Numbered from the stretch's first letter, positions 1 through 9,271 are shown. The stretch is DNA of 64,000 bases from Lachnospiraceae bacterium (GCA_910576125.1 CAJTHM010000008.1:62001-126000); one strand, 5' to 3'. Numbers and translations: made by a program. Notes: a model not told the origin generated them from the letters alone.

Positions 1-1
1 C

Positions 2-625
2 GATACCGTCCGCATGGCAATCTACCAGCCGCGCCGTGAGAATGTCAGCGTGTATGCCATGGCGAAAGATGACCTGCTCCAGTGGGCAACGGGTGAGCTT
101 GCCGAAAAGGCAAAGCTGGCCTATGCCGGGGAGGGCGAGTTCTGCGCGGGGGAACACTGCAGGTTCTGTAAGGCAAAAGCAGTCTGCAGAAAGCGGGCAG
201 AGTATAACCTGGAACTTGCCAGGTATGACTTTGAGATGCCTGTCACGCTGGAGGATGACGAGATCGCGGCGATCCTTGTGAAAGCGGATGAACTGGCGGC
301 ATGGGCGGCGGACGTGAAAGAGTTTGCATTGCAGCAGGCACTCAGCGGCGTGAAGTATGCCGGATTTAAAGTTGTTGAGGGACGTTCCAACAGGAAGTAC
401 ACGGATGAGGATGCCGTGGCGGATACCGTGAAGAAGGCGGGCTTCGACCCGTATGAGCCGAAGCTGCTCGGAATCACAGCCATGGAAAAACTGCTCGGTA
501 AGAAGAAATTTGCGGAGATATTAAATGGTCTTGTGGAAAAGCCACAGGGTAAGCCGGCGCTTGTACCTGAGACGGATAAGCGCCCGGAAATGAATACTGC
601 ACACGAAGATTTCAAAGAAGATTAG
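2..625 (+). CDS. DUF2800 family phage protein (5' end outside window)
   Basis: The frame is open from the first bases, so this is the C-terminal 207 residues of a longer protein; family members are usually about 370 residues. A cysteine cluster (GEHCRFCKAKAVCRKR) resembles the Fe-S or metal-binding Cys cluster at the end of RecB/Cas4-like nucleases, which is the usual guess for DUF2800. The gene lies directly upstream of DUF2815 and a family A polymerase, the standard order in Firmicutes siphophage replication modules, which suggests a recombination or replication role. The catalytic part, if any, is upstream of the window. The exact function is unknown. Confidence 0.8.
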   Translation, partial: DTVRMAIYQPRRENVSVYAMAKDDLLQWATGELAEKAKLAYAGEGEFCAGEHCRFCKAKAVCRKRAEYNLELARYDFEMPVTLEDDEIAAILVKADELAAWAADVKEFALQQALSGVKYAGFKVVEGRSNRKYTDEDAVADTVKKAGFDPYEPKLLGITAMEKLLGKKKFAEILNGLVEKPQGKPALVPETDKRPEMNTAHEDFKED

Positions 626-637
626 GAGGAAAATCAT

Positions 638-1204
638 ATGTCAAACACAGTCAACAATCCAACAAAGGTTATCACCGGACCTAATACACGGTGGAGCTAC
701 TGCAATGCATGGGAGGCAAAGTCGATCAATGGGGGCGCACCAAAGTTCTCCGTGTCGCTCATCATCCCGAAGTCAGATAAGAAGACCATCGCTAAGATCG
801 AGGCGGCCATTGAGGCGGCATACCGTGAGGGCGAGGCAAAGCTGAAGGGGAACGGCAGGAGCGTCCCTGCGCTCTCTGTACTGAAGACCCCGCTGCGCGA
901 CGGGGACACGGAGCGCCCGGACGATGAAGCCTATGCGGATTCCTATTTTGTCAATGCCAACAGCTCCACGGCTCCGGGAATCGTGGATGCGGACCGCCAG
1001 CCAATCCTTGACCATTCCGAGGTGTACAGCGGCGTGTACGGCAGGGCGAGCATCAATTTCTATGCTTTCAACAGCAATGGGAATAAGGGTATCGCCTGCG
1101 GGCTGAACAACCTGCAGAAGATCCGCGACGGTGAGCCGCTTGGCGGCAGGTCCCGTGCGGAGGATGACTTCGCTGACGGGGATGAGGATGATTTCCTGTC
1201 ATGA
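638..1204 (+). CDS. DUF2815 phage protein, putative ssDNA-binding protein
   Basis: 188 residues, preceded by AGGAGG with good spacing. The body contains the conserved DUF2815 pattern (P-N-T-R-W-S-Y near the start, GVYGRASINFYAF near residues 130-142). The tail is strongly acidic (EDDFADGDEDDFLS), a hallmark of T7 gp2.5-type and SSB-type single-strand DNA-binding proteins that contact partners through acidic C-termini. It sits between DUF2800 and the DNA polymerase and probably coats single-stranded DNA during phage replication. The ssDNA-binding role is family-level inference, not shown by a catalytic motif. Confidence 0.82.
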   Translation: MSNTVNNPTKVITGPNTRWSYCNAWEAKSINGGAPKFSVSLIIPKSDKKTIAKIEAAIEAAYREGEAKLKGNGRSVPALSVLKTPLRDGDTERPDDEAYADSYFVNANSSTAPGIVDADRQPILDHSEVYSGVYGRASINFYAFNSNGNKGIACGLNNLQKIRDGEPLGGRSRAEDDFADGDEDDFLS

Positions 1205-1296
1205 CCAGATAAACGGAAGCATGGTCGCCGGGTGGCGGGGAGAGGGCACCTGCCTTTTCCCTGTCGCCCTTAAGGCGGTGAAAGGAGCTGGTGGAA

Positions 1297-3225
1297 TTGA
1301 GAAGTATCAGTATTGATATCGAGACATTTTCGGATGTGGATTTATCCAAATGCGGCGTTTATAAATATGCATCCTCACCCAATTTTGAGATCCTACTGTT
1401 CGGCTACAGCGTGGACGGCGGGGATGTGCAGGTAGTTGATTTATGCCAGGGGGAGGAAATCCCTGCGGATATCCTGGCGGCGCTCTCGGATGAATCCGTC
1501 ACCAAATGGGCGTTCAATGCCATGTTCGAGAGGGTGTGCTTATCAAATTACCTTGGGGAATGGCTGGAGCCGGAATCGTGGAAATGCACCATGGTGTGGT
1601 CGGCTACGCTTGGCCTTCCGCTGTCTTTGGAAAATGTGGGCGCAGTGCTTGGGCTGGAAAAGCAGAAGCTGTCGGAAGGGAAGGATCTGATCCGGTATTT
1701 CTGTGTCCCCTGCAAGCCGACCAAGGCGAACAGTGGAAGGACACGGAACCTGCCAGAGCATGACAGGGAGAAGTGGGGGCGGTTCAAAGCCTATAACCTG
1801 CGCGATGTGGAGGCTGAAATGCAGATACAGCACAAGCTTGCCAGGTTCCCGGTTCCAGATTTTGTGTGGGAGGAATACAGGCAGGACCAGGAGATCAACG
1901 ACCGGGGCATCGGGGTGGATATGGAGATGGTCGCGAAGGCGATTGCCATGGACGGACGCTCCAAGTCAGAACTGTCAGCCGCCATGCAGGAACTGACGGA
2001 ACTGGAGAACCCAAATTCCGTGCAGCAGATGAAGCAGTGGCTTTCGGAGAATGGGATGGAGACGGATTCCCTTGATAAAAAGGCGGTGGCGGAACTGTTA
2101 AAGACTGCGCCGGAGCCTTTGGGGGAGGCGCTTGCCCTGCGGCAGCAGCTTGCAAAGTCCTCTGTGAAGAAATACCAGGCGATGGAGAATGCGGTGTGTG
2201 CGGACAGACGTGCGCACGGGATGTTTCAATTCTATGGAGCCAATAGAACCGGCCGGTTCTCCGGGCGCATTATACAGTTGCAGAACCTTCCCCAGAACCA
2301 TATCCCCGATCTGGCACAGGCACGGGAACTTGTGAAAGCCGGGGATTTTGATGCCCTCGCCATGCTCTATGAGGATATCCCGGATACGCTCTCGCAGCTC
2401 ATCCGCACGGCTTTCGTGCCGCAGGACGGGAGGAAGTTCATCGTGGCGGATTTTTCCGCAATCGAGGCGAGGGTGATCGCATGGATTGCCGGGGAGCAGT
2501 GGCGTCTGAAGGTGTTCGAGGGCGGCGGTGACATCTACTGTGCATCAGCAAGCCAGATGTTCCATGTGCCGGTTGAAAAGCACGGTGTGAACGGGCATCT
2601 GCGGCAGAAAGGGAAGATAGCTGAACTGGCCCTTGGCTACGGCGGATCAGTCGGGGCATTGAAATCCATGGGCGCGCTGGAGATGGGGCTTGCGGAGGAA
2701 GAGCTGCAGCCGCTTGTGTCGGCATGGCGGGATTCTAACCCAAACATCACGGAGTTCTGGTGGGCGGTTGACCGCGCCGTGAAGGAGTGCATCAAAAAGA
2801 GGGCGCCAACGGAGACACACGGCATCCGCTTCAGCTATGAAAGCGGGATGCTGTTCATCAAGCTTTTCTCCGGACGGAGGCTTGCGTATGTGAAGCCGGG
2901 GATTGGCGAGAACCAGTTTGGCGGGGAGTCCGTCACTTACATGGGAGTGGGCGGCACGAAGAAGTGGGAGCGGCTGGAAAGCTATGGCCCCAAGTTTGTG
3001 GAGAATATCGTGCAGGCGGTCAGCCGGGATATCCTCTGCTATGCCATGAGGACGCTCCGGACCTGCTCCATTGTCGCCCATGTGCATGATGAGATTATCA
3101 TTGAAGCAGACCGGAGGATGTCCCTTCCCGCCGTATGTGAACAGATGGGAAGGACGCCGCCCTGGGCAAAGGGGCTGCTGCTCCGTGCGGATGGCTACGA
3201 ATGCGATTTTTACCAGAAGGATTAG
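1297..3225 (+). CDS. phage family A DNA polymerase with 3'-5' exonuclease domain
   Basis: 642 residues. The N-terminus is a DEDD exonuclease (IDIETFS around residues 6-12). The C-terminus is a Pol I palm with motif A (VADFSAIEARVIAW) and motif C (AHVHDEIIIEAD). No 5'-nuclease domain is present, as usual for phage enzymes. An upstream in-frame GTG at 1291 exists, but AAAGGAG at 1281-1287 is only three bases before it and nine bases before TTG 1297, so TTG is preferred and gives the usual N-terminus M-R-S-I-S-I-D-I-E. It replicates the phage genome together with the primase-helicase downstream. Confidence 0.95.
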   Translation: MRSISIDIETFSDVDLSKCGVYKYASSPNFEILLFGYSVDGGDVQVVDLCQGEEIPADILAALSDESVTKWAFNAMFERVCLSNYLGEWLEPESWKCTMVWSATLGLPLSLENVGAVLGLEKQKLSEGKDLIRYFCVPCKPTKANSGRTRNLPEHDREKWGRFKAYNLRDVEAEMQIQHKLARFPVPDFVWEEYRQDQEINDRGIGVDMEMVAKAIAMDGRSKSELSAAMQELTELENPNSVQQMKQWLSENGMETDSLDKKAVAELLKTAPEPLGEALALRQQLAKSSVKKYQAMENAVCADRRAHGMFQFYGANRTGRFSGRIIQLQNLPQNHIPDLAQARELVKAGDFDALAMLYEDIPDTLSQLIRTAFVPQDGRKFIVADFSAIEARVIAWIAGEQWRLKVFEGGGDIYCASASQMFHVPVEKHGVNGHLRQKGKIAELALGYGGSVGALKSMGALEMGLAEEELQPLVSAWRDSNPNITEFWWAVDRAVKECIKKRAPTETHGIRFSYESGMLFIKLFSGRRLAYVKPGIGENQFGGESVTYMGVGGTKKWERLESYGPKFVENIVQAVSRDILCYAMRTLRTCSIVAHVHDEIIIEADRRMSLPAVCEQMGRTPPWAKGLLLRADGYECDFYQKD

Positions 3226-3239
3226 GCAGAGGGTGCGTG

Positions 3240-3572
3240 ATGGAATGGCTGCGGATTGAATACGGGACGGGATACATGGAGCTGAACGTGGAGGCGTTCT
3301 TCCCCTGCAAAATGCCGACGATGAGGAAAGCAGCAGGGCTCATCAATCAATATTGTTCTGATGAGGCAAGGGCGGAGCTGCTTTCAGAGCTGCGGGAGAT
3401 GGCGGACGGGTACACGACCCTCTGCGGTATGTACAAAGAAAGAGAGGAGGCGCTTCCAGCGGATACCCCAGAGCGGAGACACTGGAGGGCGCAGTTCAAC
3501 AAAACGGAAACCCTCCGTAAAAGGATGGAGGGGAATATTATTTTAATTTCAGGAGGAAGAAAAGATGGGTAA
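3240..3572 (+). CDS. hypothetical phage protein, 110 aa
   Basis: The start at 3240 (MEWLRIEYGTG) lies 14 bases after the polymerase stop; an in-frame upstream extension overlaps the polymerase and looks unlikely. The protein is mixed alpha/beta in appearance, with charged helices in the C-terminal half (residues 40-100) and no motif I recognise. It is in the replication operon and its 3' end overlaps the next gene by eight bases, so translational coupling is likely. Function unknown. Confidence 0.7.
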   Translation: MEWLRIEYGTGYMELNVEAFFPCKMPTMRKAAGLINQYCSDEARAELLSELREMADGYTTLCGMYKEREEALPADTPERRHWRAQFNKTETLRKRMEGNIILISGGRKDG

Positions 3573-3759
3573 TACAAAAATGCCGGAATGCAGGATGCAT
3601 AAGGACTGTTTCGCAAACAGGGGCGGCGTCTGCATCTGCTTAAAGGACAATGACTTTGGCGGGAGGGGCTGCCCGTTTTATAAGCCTGCGTCAGCAGTCC
3701 GGGAAGAAAAGGATGGCAAGCGAAATGGAGGTAAGGTTTATGGGGATCGGAATGTATAA
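3565..3759 (+). CDS. small cysteine-rich phage protein, 64 aa
   Basis: Preceded by AGGAGG (3551-3556). Five cysteines (C9, C15, C23, C25, C36) plus H12 sit in the first 40 residues, with the tail pattern GRGCPFYKP, which suggests a small metal-binding or disulfide-stabilised fold. The lysine-rich C-terminus overlaps the start of the next gene. Similar small cysteine proteins are common in phage replication operons. No function can be assigned. Confidence 0.65.
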   Translation: MGNTKMPECRMHKDCFANRGGVCICLKDNDFGGRGCPFYKPASAVREEKDGKRNGGKVYGDRNV

Positions 3760-4174
3760 CAGCGAGGGGTATCATGACCCCACAAGCTATGCGGCGCTAT
3801 CGGGGATTATGAAGGAGGAAAAAGCAGCAAAACGGGCAGCATACCGGCCGCTTGTCTATATATGTTCTCCGTTTGCCGGGGATATGGAAGGGAACACGCA
3901 GCGGGCGAGGAGGTACAGCAGGTTTGCGGTAAGGAACGGTGCGATTCCGCTTGCCCCGCATCTGCTGTACCCACAGTTCCTTGATGACGGGAAGCCTGCG
4001 GAGCGGGCAATCGGCATGTTCATGGGGATGGTGCTTTTGGGGAAGTGCGAGCAGTTGTGGGTGTTCGGGAAGGACATATCCACGGGAATGGCGGCGGAGA
4101 TAGAGAAAGCGGAAAAACGGGATATGGTGATCCGCTATTTTACAGAAAACTGCGAGGAGGTTGATCTGTTTTGA
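3740..4174 (+). CDS. DUF4406/DUF7768-like nucleoside deoxyribosyltransferase-fold protein
   Basis: 144 residues from ATG 3740, chosen because GGAGG at 3727-3731 is eight bases upstream. The pattern YICSPFAGDMEGNTQRARRYSR near residue 40 and the later ISTGMAAEIEKAEKRD match small Rossmann-like proteins related to nucleoside 2-deoxyribosyltransferases, commonly called DUF4406 or DUF7768. A role in nucleotide salvage or modification for phage DNA synthesis is plausible from context. It overlaps the cysteine-rich gene upstream and shares a TTGA overlap with the primase gene. Confidence 0.72.
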   Translation: MGIGMYNSEGYHDPTSYAALSGIMKEEKAAKRAAYRPLVYICSPFAGDMEGNTQRARRYSRFAVRNGAIPLAPHLLYPQFLDDGKPAERAIGMFMGMVLLGKCEQLWVFGKDISTGMAAEIEKAEKRDMVIRYFTENCEEVDLF

Positions 4175-6408
4175 GGATGACATTTTATACGGCGAACAGC
4201 AGGGGGAACGCAAAGAACAGCCTGTACCCCAATAAGCGCGTCATTGACAATGAGGATGACTGTCTGGAGGTCATGGCATTCGACCATGTGTGCGCGGAGT
4301 TCAAAAACTGCCGCAGGGGCGGGGATAACTTCCTCTCCTGCGATGTGGACGTGATGGATTGTGACAATTCCCATTCCGATAATCCGGCGGACTGGATTCA
4401 TCCAGAGGATTTGGAAGAGAAGATCGGGGAGGATGTGGCATATGCCGTGGTGCCGAGCCGGAACAACATGAAGCCGAAGGAGGGGAAGTCCGCAAGGCCG
4501 AGGTTCCATGTGTACTTTCCACATGATCCTATTACGGACGGGGAAGTATGTGCGGCTCTGAAGAAAGCCATACAACAGAAGTTCCCGTTCTTCGATGCCA
4601 AGGCGCTGGATTCCGCACGATTCATTTTCGGACACCCTGCGGATTCCATCCTCTGGCATGAGGGGGAGATCACCATCGACTGCATCGTGAAGCCGCAGGG
4701 CAGCAGGGAGATACCGCAGGGGCAGAGGAATGCCACCATGTCCCATTTTGCGGGGCGTGTGGTGAAACGGTACGGCGCAACGGAAAAGGCGCATGAGATT
4801 TTCATGGAGGAAGCCAATAAGTGCAATCCTCCGCTGGAGGATGCGGAGCTTGCCATGATCTGGCAGAGTGCCTGCCGGTTTGCGGAGAAAGTGCAGGGGC
4901 AGGAGGGGTATGTCGCCCCGGACGCGTACAATGACGAGTTCGGGCGGGAGTCCTTAAAACCCGGCGATTATTCCGATATCGGGCAGGCGAAGGTGCTGAC
5001 CAGGGAATACGGGGTGGAGCTGCGCTATACGGCGGCCACGGATTACCTGCGTTTCTGCGGCCAGTATTGGGTGGAATCCAAACAGCAGGCAGTGGGCGCG
5101 GCGGAGGAGTTCCTTGACCTTCAGCTTGCGGACGCGAAGGATGAGATCGCCCGGACGAAGCAGACGCTCATGGACACCGGCATTTCAGAGGATGCCATCA
5201 CCTCCGGCGGCAAGTCGCTGGAAAAGAGGATCAGCGGCGGGCAGATGGACGCCTACCTTGCGTATATGTCCGCCCAGGCATACAAGGCATTTGTGATGAA
5301 GCGGCGGGATATGAAGTATGTGGTGTCGGCGCTGCAGGCGGCGAAGCCGATGCTGGAGATCAGTGTGTCTGACCTGGATAAAGACGGTTTCCTGCTGAAC
5401 ACGCCGGACGGCACCTATTACCTCCCGGACGGGCTGGAGGGGAAGCGTGACCACAGCCCGGAGGACTATATCACAAAGATAACGGCGGCAGCTCCCGGCG
5501 ACAAGGGGGAGAAACTGTGGCTGGATTCTTTGGACACTATTTTCTGCGGTGATTCGGAGCTGATTGATTATGTGCAGCAGATCGTAGGCATGGCGGCGGT
5601 GGGGCGCGTCTATATGGAGTCGCTGGTCATTGCCTACGGGGAGGGCAGGAACGGCAAATCCACCTTTTGGAACACGATTGCCCGTGTGCTTGGCACCTAC
5701 AGCGGGAATATGTCTGCCGACACCCTCACGGTGGGGTGCAAGAGGAACGTGAAGCCGGAGCTTGCCGAGGCGAAGGGCAAACGGCTCATTATTGCCGCAG
5801 AGCTGGAGGAAGGGATGCGCCTGAACACCTCCGTGGTAAAGCAGATGTGTTCCACGGATGAGATTTTTGCGGAGAAGAAATATAAAGACCCTTTCAGCTT
5901 CACGCCAAGCCACACCCTTGTGCTTTACACTAACCACCTGCCAAGGGTGGGTGCAAACGACCCCGGGACGTGGCGGCGCCTGATTGTGCTCCCGTTCCAT
6001 GCCAAAATAGAGGGAGCCGGGGATGTGAAGAACTATGCCGATTTCCTTGTTTCAGAGGCGGCACCGTCAATTATGGCGTGGATTATCGAAGGGGCAAAGA
6101 AAGCCATCAGCCGGAACTTCCACATCCCCTGCCCTGCCTGTGTAGAGGGTGCCATCAAAGCATACCGGGAGGACAACGACTGGCTTGGGCATTTCCTGGG
6201 CGAGTGCTGTGAAACTGACAAGACATACCGGGAGAAGTCTGGAGAACTGTACCAGGAATACCGTAGCTACTGCATGAGGACGGGCGAGTATGCGAGAGGC
6301 ACGGCAGATTTTTACAATGCACTGGAGTCTGCCGGCTTCATGCGCCAGAAGACTAAGACGGGGAATTTTATCCGGGGGCTCCGGATAAGGGAAGATTTCG
6401 AGGATTGA
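4171..6408 (+). CDS. phage primase / SF3 helicase (P4-type primase, D5 family)
   Basis: 745 residues. The N-terminal ~230 residues look like an archaeo-eukaryotic-type primase region (acidic CDVDVMDCDN, later ARPRFHVYFP). The C-terminal half carries the SF3 helicase Walker A GEGRNGKST (490-498), then a Walker B/sensor region (IIAAELEEG, LYTNHLPRV) and a D5-type C-terminal winged region. TTG 4171 is the likely start: GAGGAGG ends ten bases upstream and TTGA overlaps the previous stop; ATG 4177 is the alternative. It primes and unwinds phage DNA, working with the upstream polymerase. Confidence 0.9.
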   Translation: MRMTFYTANSRGNAKNSLYPNKRVIDNEDDCLEVMAFDHVCAEFKNCRRGGDNFLSCDVDVMDCDNSHSDNPADWIHPEDLEEKIGEDVAYAVVPSRNNMKPKEGKSARPRFHVYFPHDPITDGEVCAALKKAIQQKFPFFDAKALDSARFIFGHPADSILWHEGEITIDCIVKPQGSREIPQGQRNATMSHFAGRVVKRYGATEKAHEIFMEEANKCNPPLEDAELAMIWQSACRFAEKVQGQEGYVAPDAYNDEFGRESLKPGDYSDIGQAKVLTREYGVELRYTAATDYLRFCGQYWVESKQQAVGAAEEFLDLQLADAKDEIARTKQTLMDTGISEDAITSGGKSLEKRISGGQMDAYLAYMSAQAYKAFVMKRRDMKYVVSALQAAKPMLEISVSDLDKDGFLLNTPDGTYYLPDGLEGKRDHSPEDYITKITAAAPGDKGEKLWLDSLDTIFCGDSELIDYVQQIVGMAAVGRVYMESLVIAYGEGRNGKSTFWNTIARVLGTYSGNMSADTLTVGCKRNVKPELAEAKGKRLIIAAELEEGMRLNTSVVKQMCSTDEIFAEKKYKDPFSFTPSHTLVLYTNHLPRVGANDPGTWRRLIVLPFHAKIEGAGDVKNYADFLVSEAAPSIMAWIIEGAKKAISRNFHIPCPACVEGAIKAYREDNDWLGHFLGECCETDKTYREKSGELYQEYRSYCMRTGEYARGTADFYNALESAGFMRQKTKTGNFIRGLRIREDFED

Positions 6409-6427
6409 CAGGTGTATTTTACCGTAA

Positions 6428-6535
6428 GGGTGGAGGTCGGTGGAGGTCTTGGTATAAACCCCCTTTAGGGCAGTTTTTTCAGTAAAAAATCACTTATAGA
6501 GGACTTTTAGGTACAGGTTCCACCGACCTCCACCC
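6428..6535 (+). repeat. 17-bp inverted repeat built on a tandem GGTGGAGGTC decamer; candidate origin or regulatory site
   Basis: GGTGGAGGTC occurs twice in tandem at 6429-6448. The 17 bases at 6428-6444 recur as a perfect reverse complement at 6519-6535. The ~75 bases between are AT-rich, with T and A runs. This is the only noncoding gap of note in the replication module and lies just after the primase/helicase gene. Iteron-like repeats flanking AT-rich DNA fit a replication origin, but a termination or attenuation hairpin cannot be excluded. Confidence 0.55.
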
Positions 6536-6579
6536 GAAAGCCCGGAATGCTTGAAAAATAAGGGATCGGAGGCATCTGC

Positions 6580-6861
6580 ATGAGAGAGAAAACCATAGAG
6601 CAGAAATTCAGGGCGGCAGTCAAGGCCGCCGGGGGCTTGGCAGTAAAGTTCACATCGCCCGGTTTTGATGGGGTGCCTGACAGACTGGCACTTCTCCCGG
6701 ATGGGAAGATGGCGTTCGTGGAGGTAAAGGCTCCGGGGGAAAAGCCCCGCCCCCTACAGCTTTCCCGGCACAGGCTGCTTCGGCAGTTGGGATTTAAAGT
6801 GTATGTGCTGGATGACGAGTCACAGATTGGAGGGATTATTGATGAGATACGAGCCACATGA
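6580..6861 (+). CDS. VRR-NUC domain nuclease
   Basis: 93 residues, the usual size for the stand-alone phage VRR-NUC protein. The PD-(D/E)XK signature is visible as GVPDRL (D34) and FVEVKAPG (E48, K50), followed by QLSRHRLLRQLGFKVYVL. Family members act on branched or flapped DNA and are typically coupled to the SNF2-like helicase that follows. The stop overlaps the helicase start by 20 bases, so the two are probably translated together. Confidence 0.93.
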   Translation: MREKTIEQKFRAAVKAAGGLAVKFTSPGFDGVPDRLALLPDGKMAFVEVKAPGEKPRPLQLSRHRLLRQLGFKVYVLDDESQIGGIIDEIRAT

Positions 6862-8206
6862 TTACCAGCAGTACGCCATCAGCTATATTGAGGCACACCC
6901 TGTGGCAGCAGTCCTTTTGGACATGGGACTTGGAAAAACGAGCATCACGCTGACCGCACTAAATGACCTTTTGTTTGACCGCTTTGAAATCCGCAGGGTG
7001 CTTGTGGTAGCGCCAATCCGTGTAGCTTCTTTCAGTTGGCCGGCGGAAATTGAAAAGTGGGACCACCTCGAGGGGCTTAAGTACAGCATGGCGGTCGGAA
7101 CGGCGGCGGAGAGGCTGGCGGCACTTAAGCGGAAAGCAGATATTTACCTCATCAACCGTGAGAATGTACAGTGGCTGATTGCGGAGAGCGGAATCCCCTT
7201 TGATTTCGACATGGTGGTAATTGATGAGCTGTCCTCCTTCAAGAACCACCAGACGAAGCGGTTCAAGGCATTGATGAAAGTCCGGCCGAAGGTGAAGCGC
7301 ATCGTGGGGCTGACCGGGACGCCTTCCAGCAACGGATTGATGGACTTATGGGCAGAGTTCCGGCTGTTGGACATGGGCGAGCGGCTTGGCAGGTTCATCG
7401 GGCAGTACCGCACTTCCTACTTCCGGCCGGATAAGCAGAACGGGCAGGTGGTGTTCTCCTATAAGCCGCTGCCGGGAGCAGAGAAACAGATATACGGCAA
7501 AATATCCGACATCACCATTTCCATGAAGTCCACCGACCACCTGCAGATGCCGGAACTGGTAAATTCCAGATACACCGTGTATCTCTCTGAGAAGGAGGAT
7601 TCGCATTATGCGGATTTGAAGAAAGACCTCGTCCTGCAGTTGCCGGACGGCGATATCACAGCCGCCAACGCCGCATCCCTTTCCGGGAAGCTGTCGCAGA
7701 TGGCGAACGGTGCAATTTATACAGACACCGGGGAGACGGTCGCCATCCATGGGAGGAAGCTGGACGCACTGGAGGACATCATCGAGGCGGCGAACGGAAA
7801 GCCGGTGCTTGTGGCATACTGGTTCCGGCATGACCTGGAACGCATCACGGAACGGCTCCAGAAACTGAAAATCCCATGTTCCAGGCTGGATACCGACAGC
7901 AGCATCCGGAAATGGAACGCCGGGGAGATCCCTGTGGCGCTGATCCACCCGGCATCCGCAGGACACGGACTCAACCTCCAGGGCGGAGGGAACACCCTCG
8001 TGTGGTTTGGGCTGACATGGAGCCTTGAATTATACCAGCAGACGGTGGCGAGACTGTGGCGGCAAGGGCAGCAGTCAGAAACCGTGGTGGTGCAGCACAT
8101 CATCACGAAAGGCACCATAGATGAGCGGATCATGAAGGCATTATCCGAAAAGGACACCACGCAGGCCGCACTGATCGATGCAGTAAAAGCAGACTTGAAG
8201 ATATAG
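6842..8206 (+). CDS. SNF2-family DEAD/DEAH-like phage helicase
   Basis: 454 residues from ATG 6842 (MRYEPHDYQQ), with GGAGGG a few bases upstream. The Q-like motif is EPHDYQQYA; Walker A is DMGLGKTS (27-34); motif II is VVIDELSSFKN; motif III is GLTGTPSSNG; motif VI is QTVARLWRQGQ. This is the short phage type of SF2 translocase that accompanies VRR-NUC in Firmicutes siphophages. It probably remodels replication forks or recombination intermediates. Confidence 0.94.
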   Translation: MRYEPHDYQQYAISYIEAHPVAAVLLDMGLGKTSITLTALNDLLFDRFEIRRVLVVAPIRVASFSWPAEIEKWDHLEGLKYSMAVGTAAERLAALKRKADIYLINRENVQWLIAESGIPFDFDMVVIDELSSFKNHQTKRFKALMKVRPKVKRIVGLTGTPSSNGLMDLWAEFRLLDMGERLGRFIGQYRTSYFRPDKQNGQVVFSYKPLPGAEKQIYGKISDITISMKSTDHLQMPELVNSRYTVYLSEKEDSHYADLKKDLVLQLPDGDITAANAASLSGKLSQMANGAIYTDTGETVAIHGRKLDALEDIIEAANGKPVLVAYWFRHDLERITERLQKLKIPCSRLDTDSSIRKWNAGEIPVALIHPASAGHGLNLQGGGNTLVWFGLTWSLELYQQTVARLWRQGQQSETVVVQHIITKGTIDERIMKALSEKDTTQAALIDAVKADLKI

Positions 8207-8318
8207 GCGGAAATGCCGTCTCCAGTCAAAAATGCAAATCTGAGCCAAGCAATGAAAATCAACGACAATCTTTGAAAATCCGGGGGAAGCAAATATATTT
8301 TGATTGGAGGTATGGCTT

Positions 8319-8780
8319 ATGAGCATTATCTGGAAATACCTTGACAAACGGTCGGCGACCGTGGATGCACTGAAGGATTACAGCAATATGAAATTCATCA
8401 TCGAACACACGGATGATGAGATAAAGGCGGCATATGAGAAAATGGGCGGAGTCAGCAGCCCGCAGTCTGACGGGATGCCCCACGCACACAATCCCCATGC
8501 CGTGGAGGACAGGATGATAAAGGGGATTGAGGAGATTGATATCTTACGGGAGCGTTACCGCCAGGCAGTGGAATATATGGGGTGGTTCCTTCCAGCCTGG
8601 GAGGAGCTTTCTGAGGATGACAGATATGTGCTGGATGCATTTTATAGCGAGGATAACGAGTACGGCAGCGGCTCGGCAGATGATGTCGCAGATTATTTCG
8701 GCATCGAGAGGGCATCCGCATACAGGAGGAAGAACCGGGCTCTGGCGAAACTGACCACCTTGCTGTTCGGCAAACCATAA
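8319..8780 (+). CDS. RinA/ArpU-like phage late transcriptional regulator (sigma region 4-like)
   Basis: 153 residues from ATG 8319, eight bases after GGAGG (8306-8310). The C-terminal third (LSEDDRYVLDAFY ... ADDVADYFGIERASAYRRKNRALAKLTTLL) reads as a sigma-70 region 4-type helix-turn-helix, as in ArpU, RinA and DUF1492 proteins. Its place between the replication genes and the HNH/terminase block is that of late-operon activators in Gram-positive phages. Activation of packaging and structural genes is inferred from family and position. Confidence 0.78.
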   Translation: MSIIWKYLDKRSATVDALKDYSNMKFIIEHTDDEIKAAYEKMGGVSSPQSDGMPHAHNPHAVEDRMIKGIEEIDILRERYRQAVEYMGWFLPAWEELSEDDRYVLDAFYSEDNEYGSGSADDVADYFGIERASAYRRKNRALAKLTTLLFGKP

Positions 8781-8911
8781 TGTCCACTTTGTGAGATGAT
8801 TTATCCGTTTGGACGTGGTATGCTTATAGCATGAAAAAATGTCAAGAGGGCCTTCGCGGGAGCATTGGAATCCTGTGGGGGCTTTCTTCATGCCCAAGAG
8901 AGGTGAAATCA
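8781..8911 (+). other. short intergenic region before the late genes
   Basis: 131 bases between the late regulator and the HNH gene. It has a TTGGAC at 8810-8815, a small TATGC/GCAT(A) hairpin near 8818-8833, and a G-rich stretch before the HNH ribosome site. This is the expected place of a late promoter driven by the upstream regulator, but I see no clear -10 and cannot define one. Confidence 0.3.
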
Positions 8912-9271
8912 ATGCCAAGGAAACCGAAGAGACCGTGTTCCTTCCCCGGATGCCCGAATCTGACAGAGGGGCGCTTTTGTGAGGAGCATGAGAAACAGGA
9001 GAACCGCCGCTACGAGAAGTACGACCGTGACCCGGCTGTACGCCGTAGGTATGGTAGGGCGTGGAAACGAATCCGTGACCGATACGCCGCAAAGCACCCG
9101 TTCTGTGAGGAGTGTTACAGGAAAGGGCTGCTGCATCCTGTGGAGGAGGTACACCACAAACTGCCGCTGGCAGAGGGCGGCACACATGACGAGGGAAACC
9201 TCATTTCATTGTGCCAGTCCTGCCATGCGAGGATCCATGCGGAGCGCGGTGACAGGTGGCACGGCCATTAA
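8912..9271 (+). CDS. HNH endonuclease (packaging-associated)
   Basis: 119 residues from ATG 8912. An N-terminal zinc knuckle (C9, C14, C23, H26) precedes the HNH core: C66-x2-C69, H81-H82, N96, C101-x2-C104, H105. Proteins of this type encoded directly before the small terminase of HK97-like phages are needed, with the terminase, for cohesive-end cleavage. The neighbouring inverted repeats fit that role. Confidence 0.93.
   Translation: MPRKPKRPCSFPGCPNLTEGRFCEEHEKQENRRYEKYDRDPAVRRRYGRAWKRIRDRYAAKHPFCEECYRKGLLHPVEEVHHKLPLAEGGTHDEGNLISLCQSCHARIHAERGDRWHGH

Noticed and set aside
8272..8299. TTGAAA-16-TATATT promoter before the late regulator gene
   Set aside because: Transcription from it would begin at about the ribosome binding site (8306-8310), which would destroy translation of the gene.
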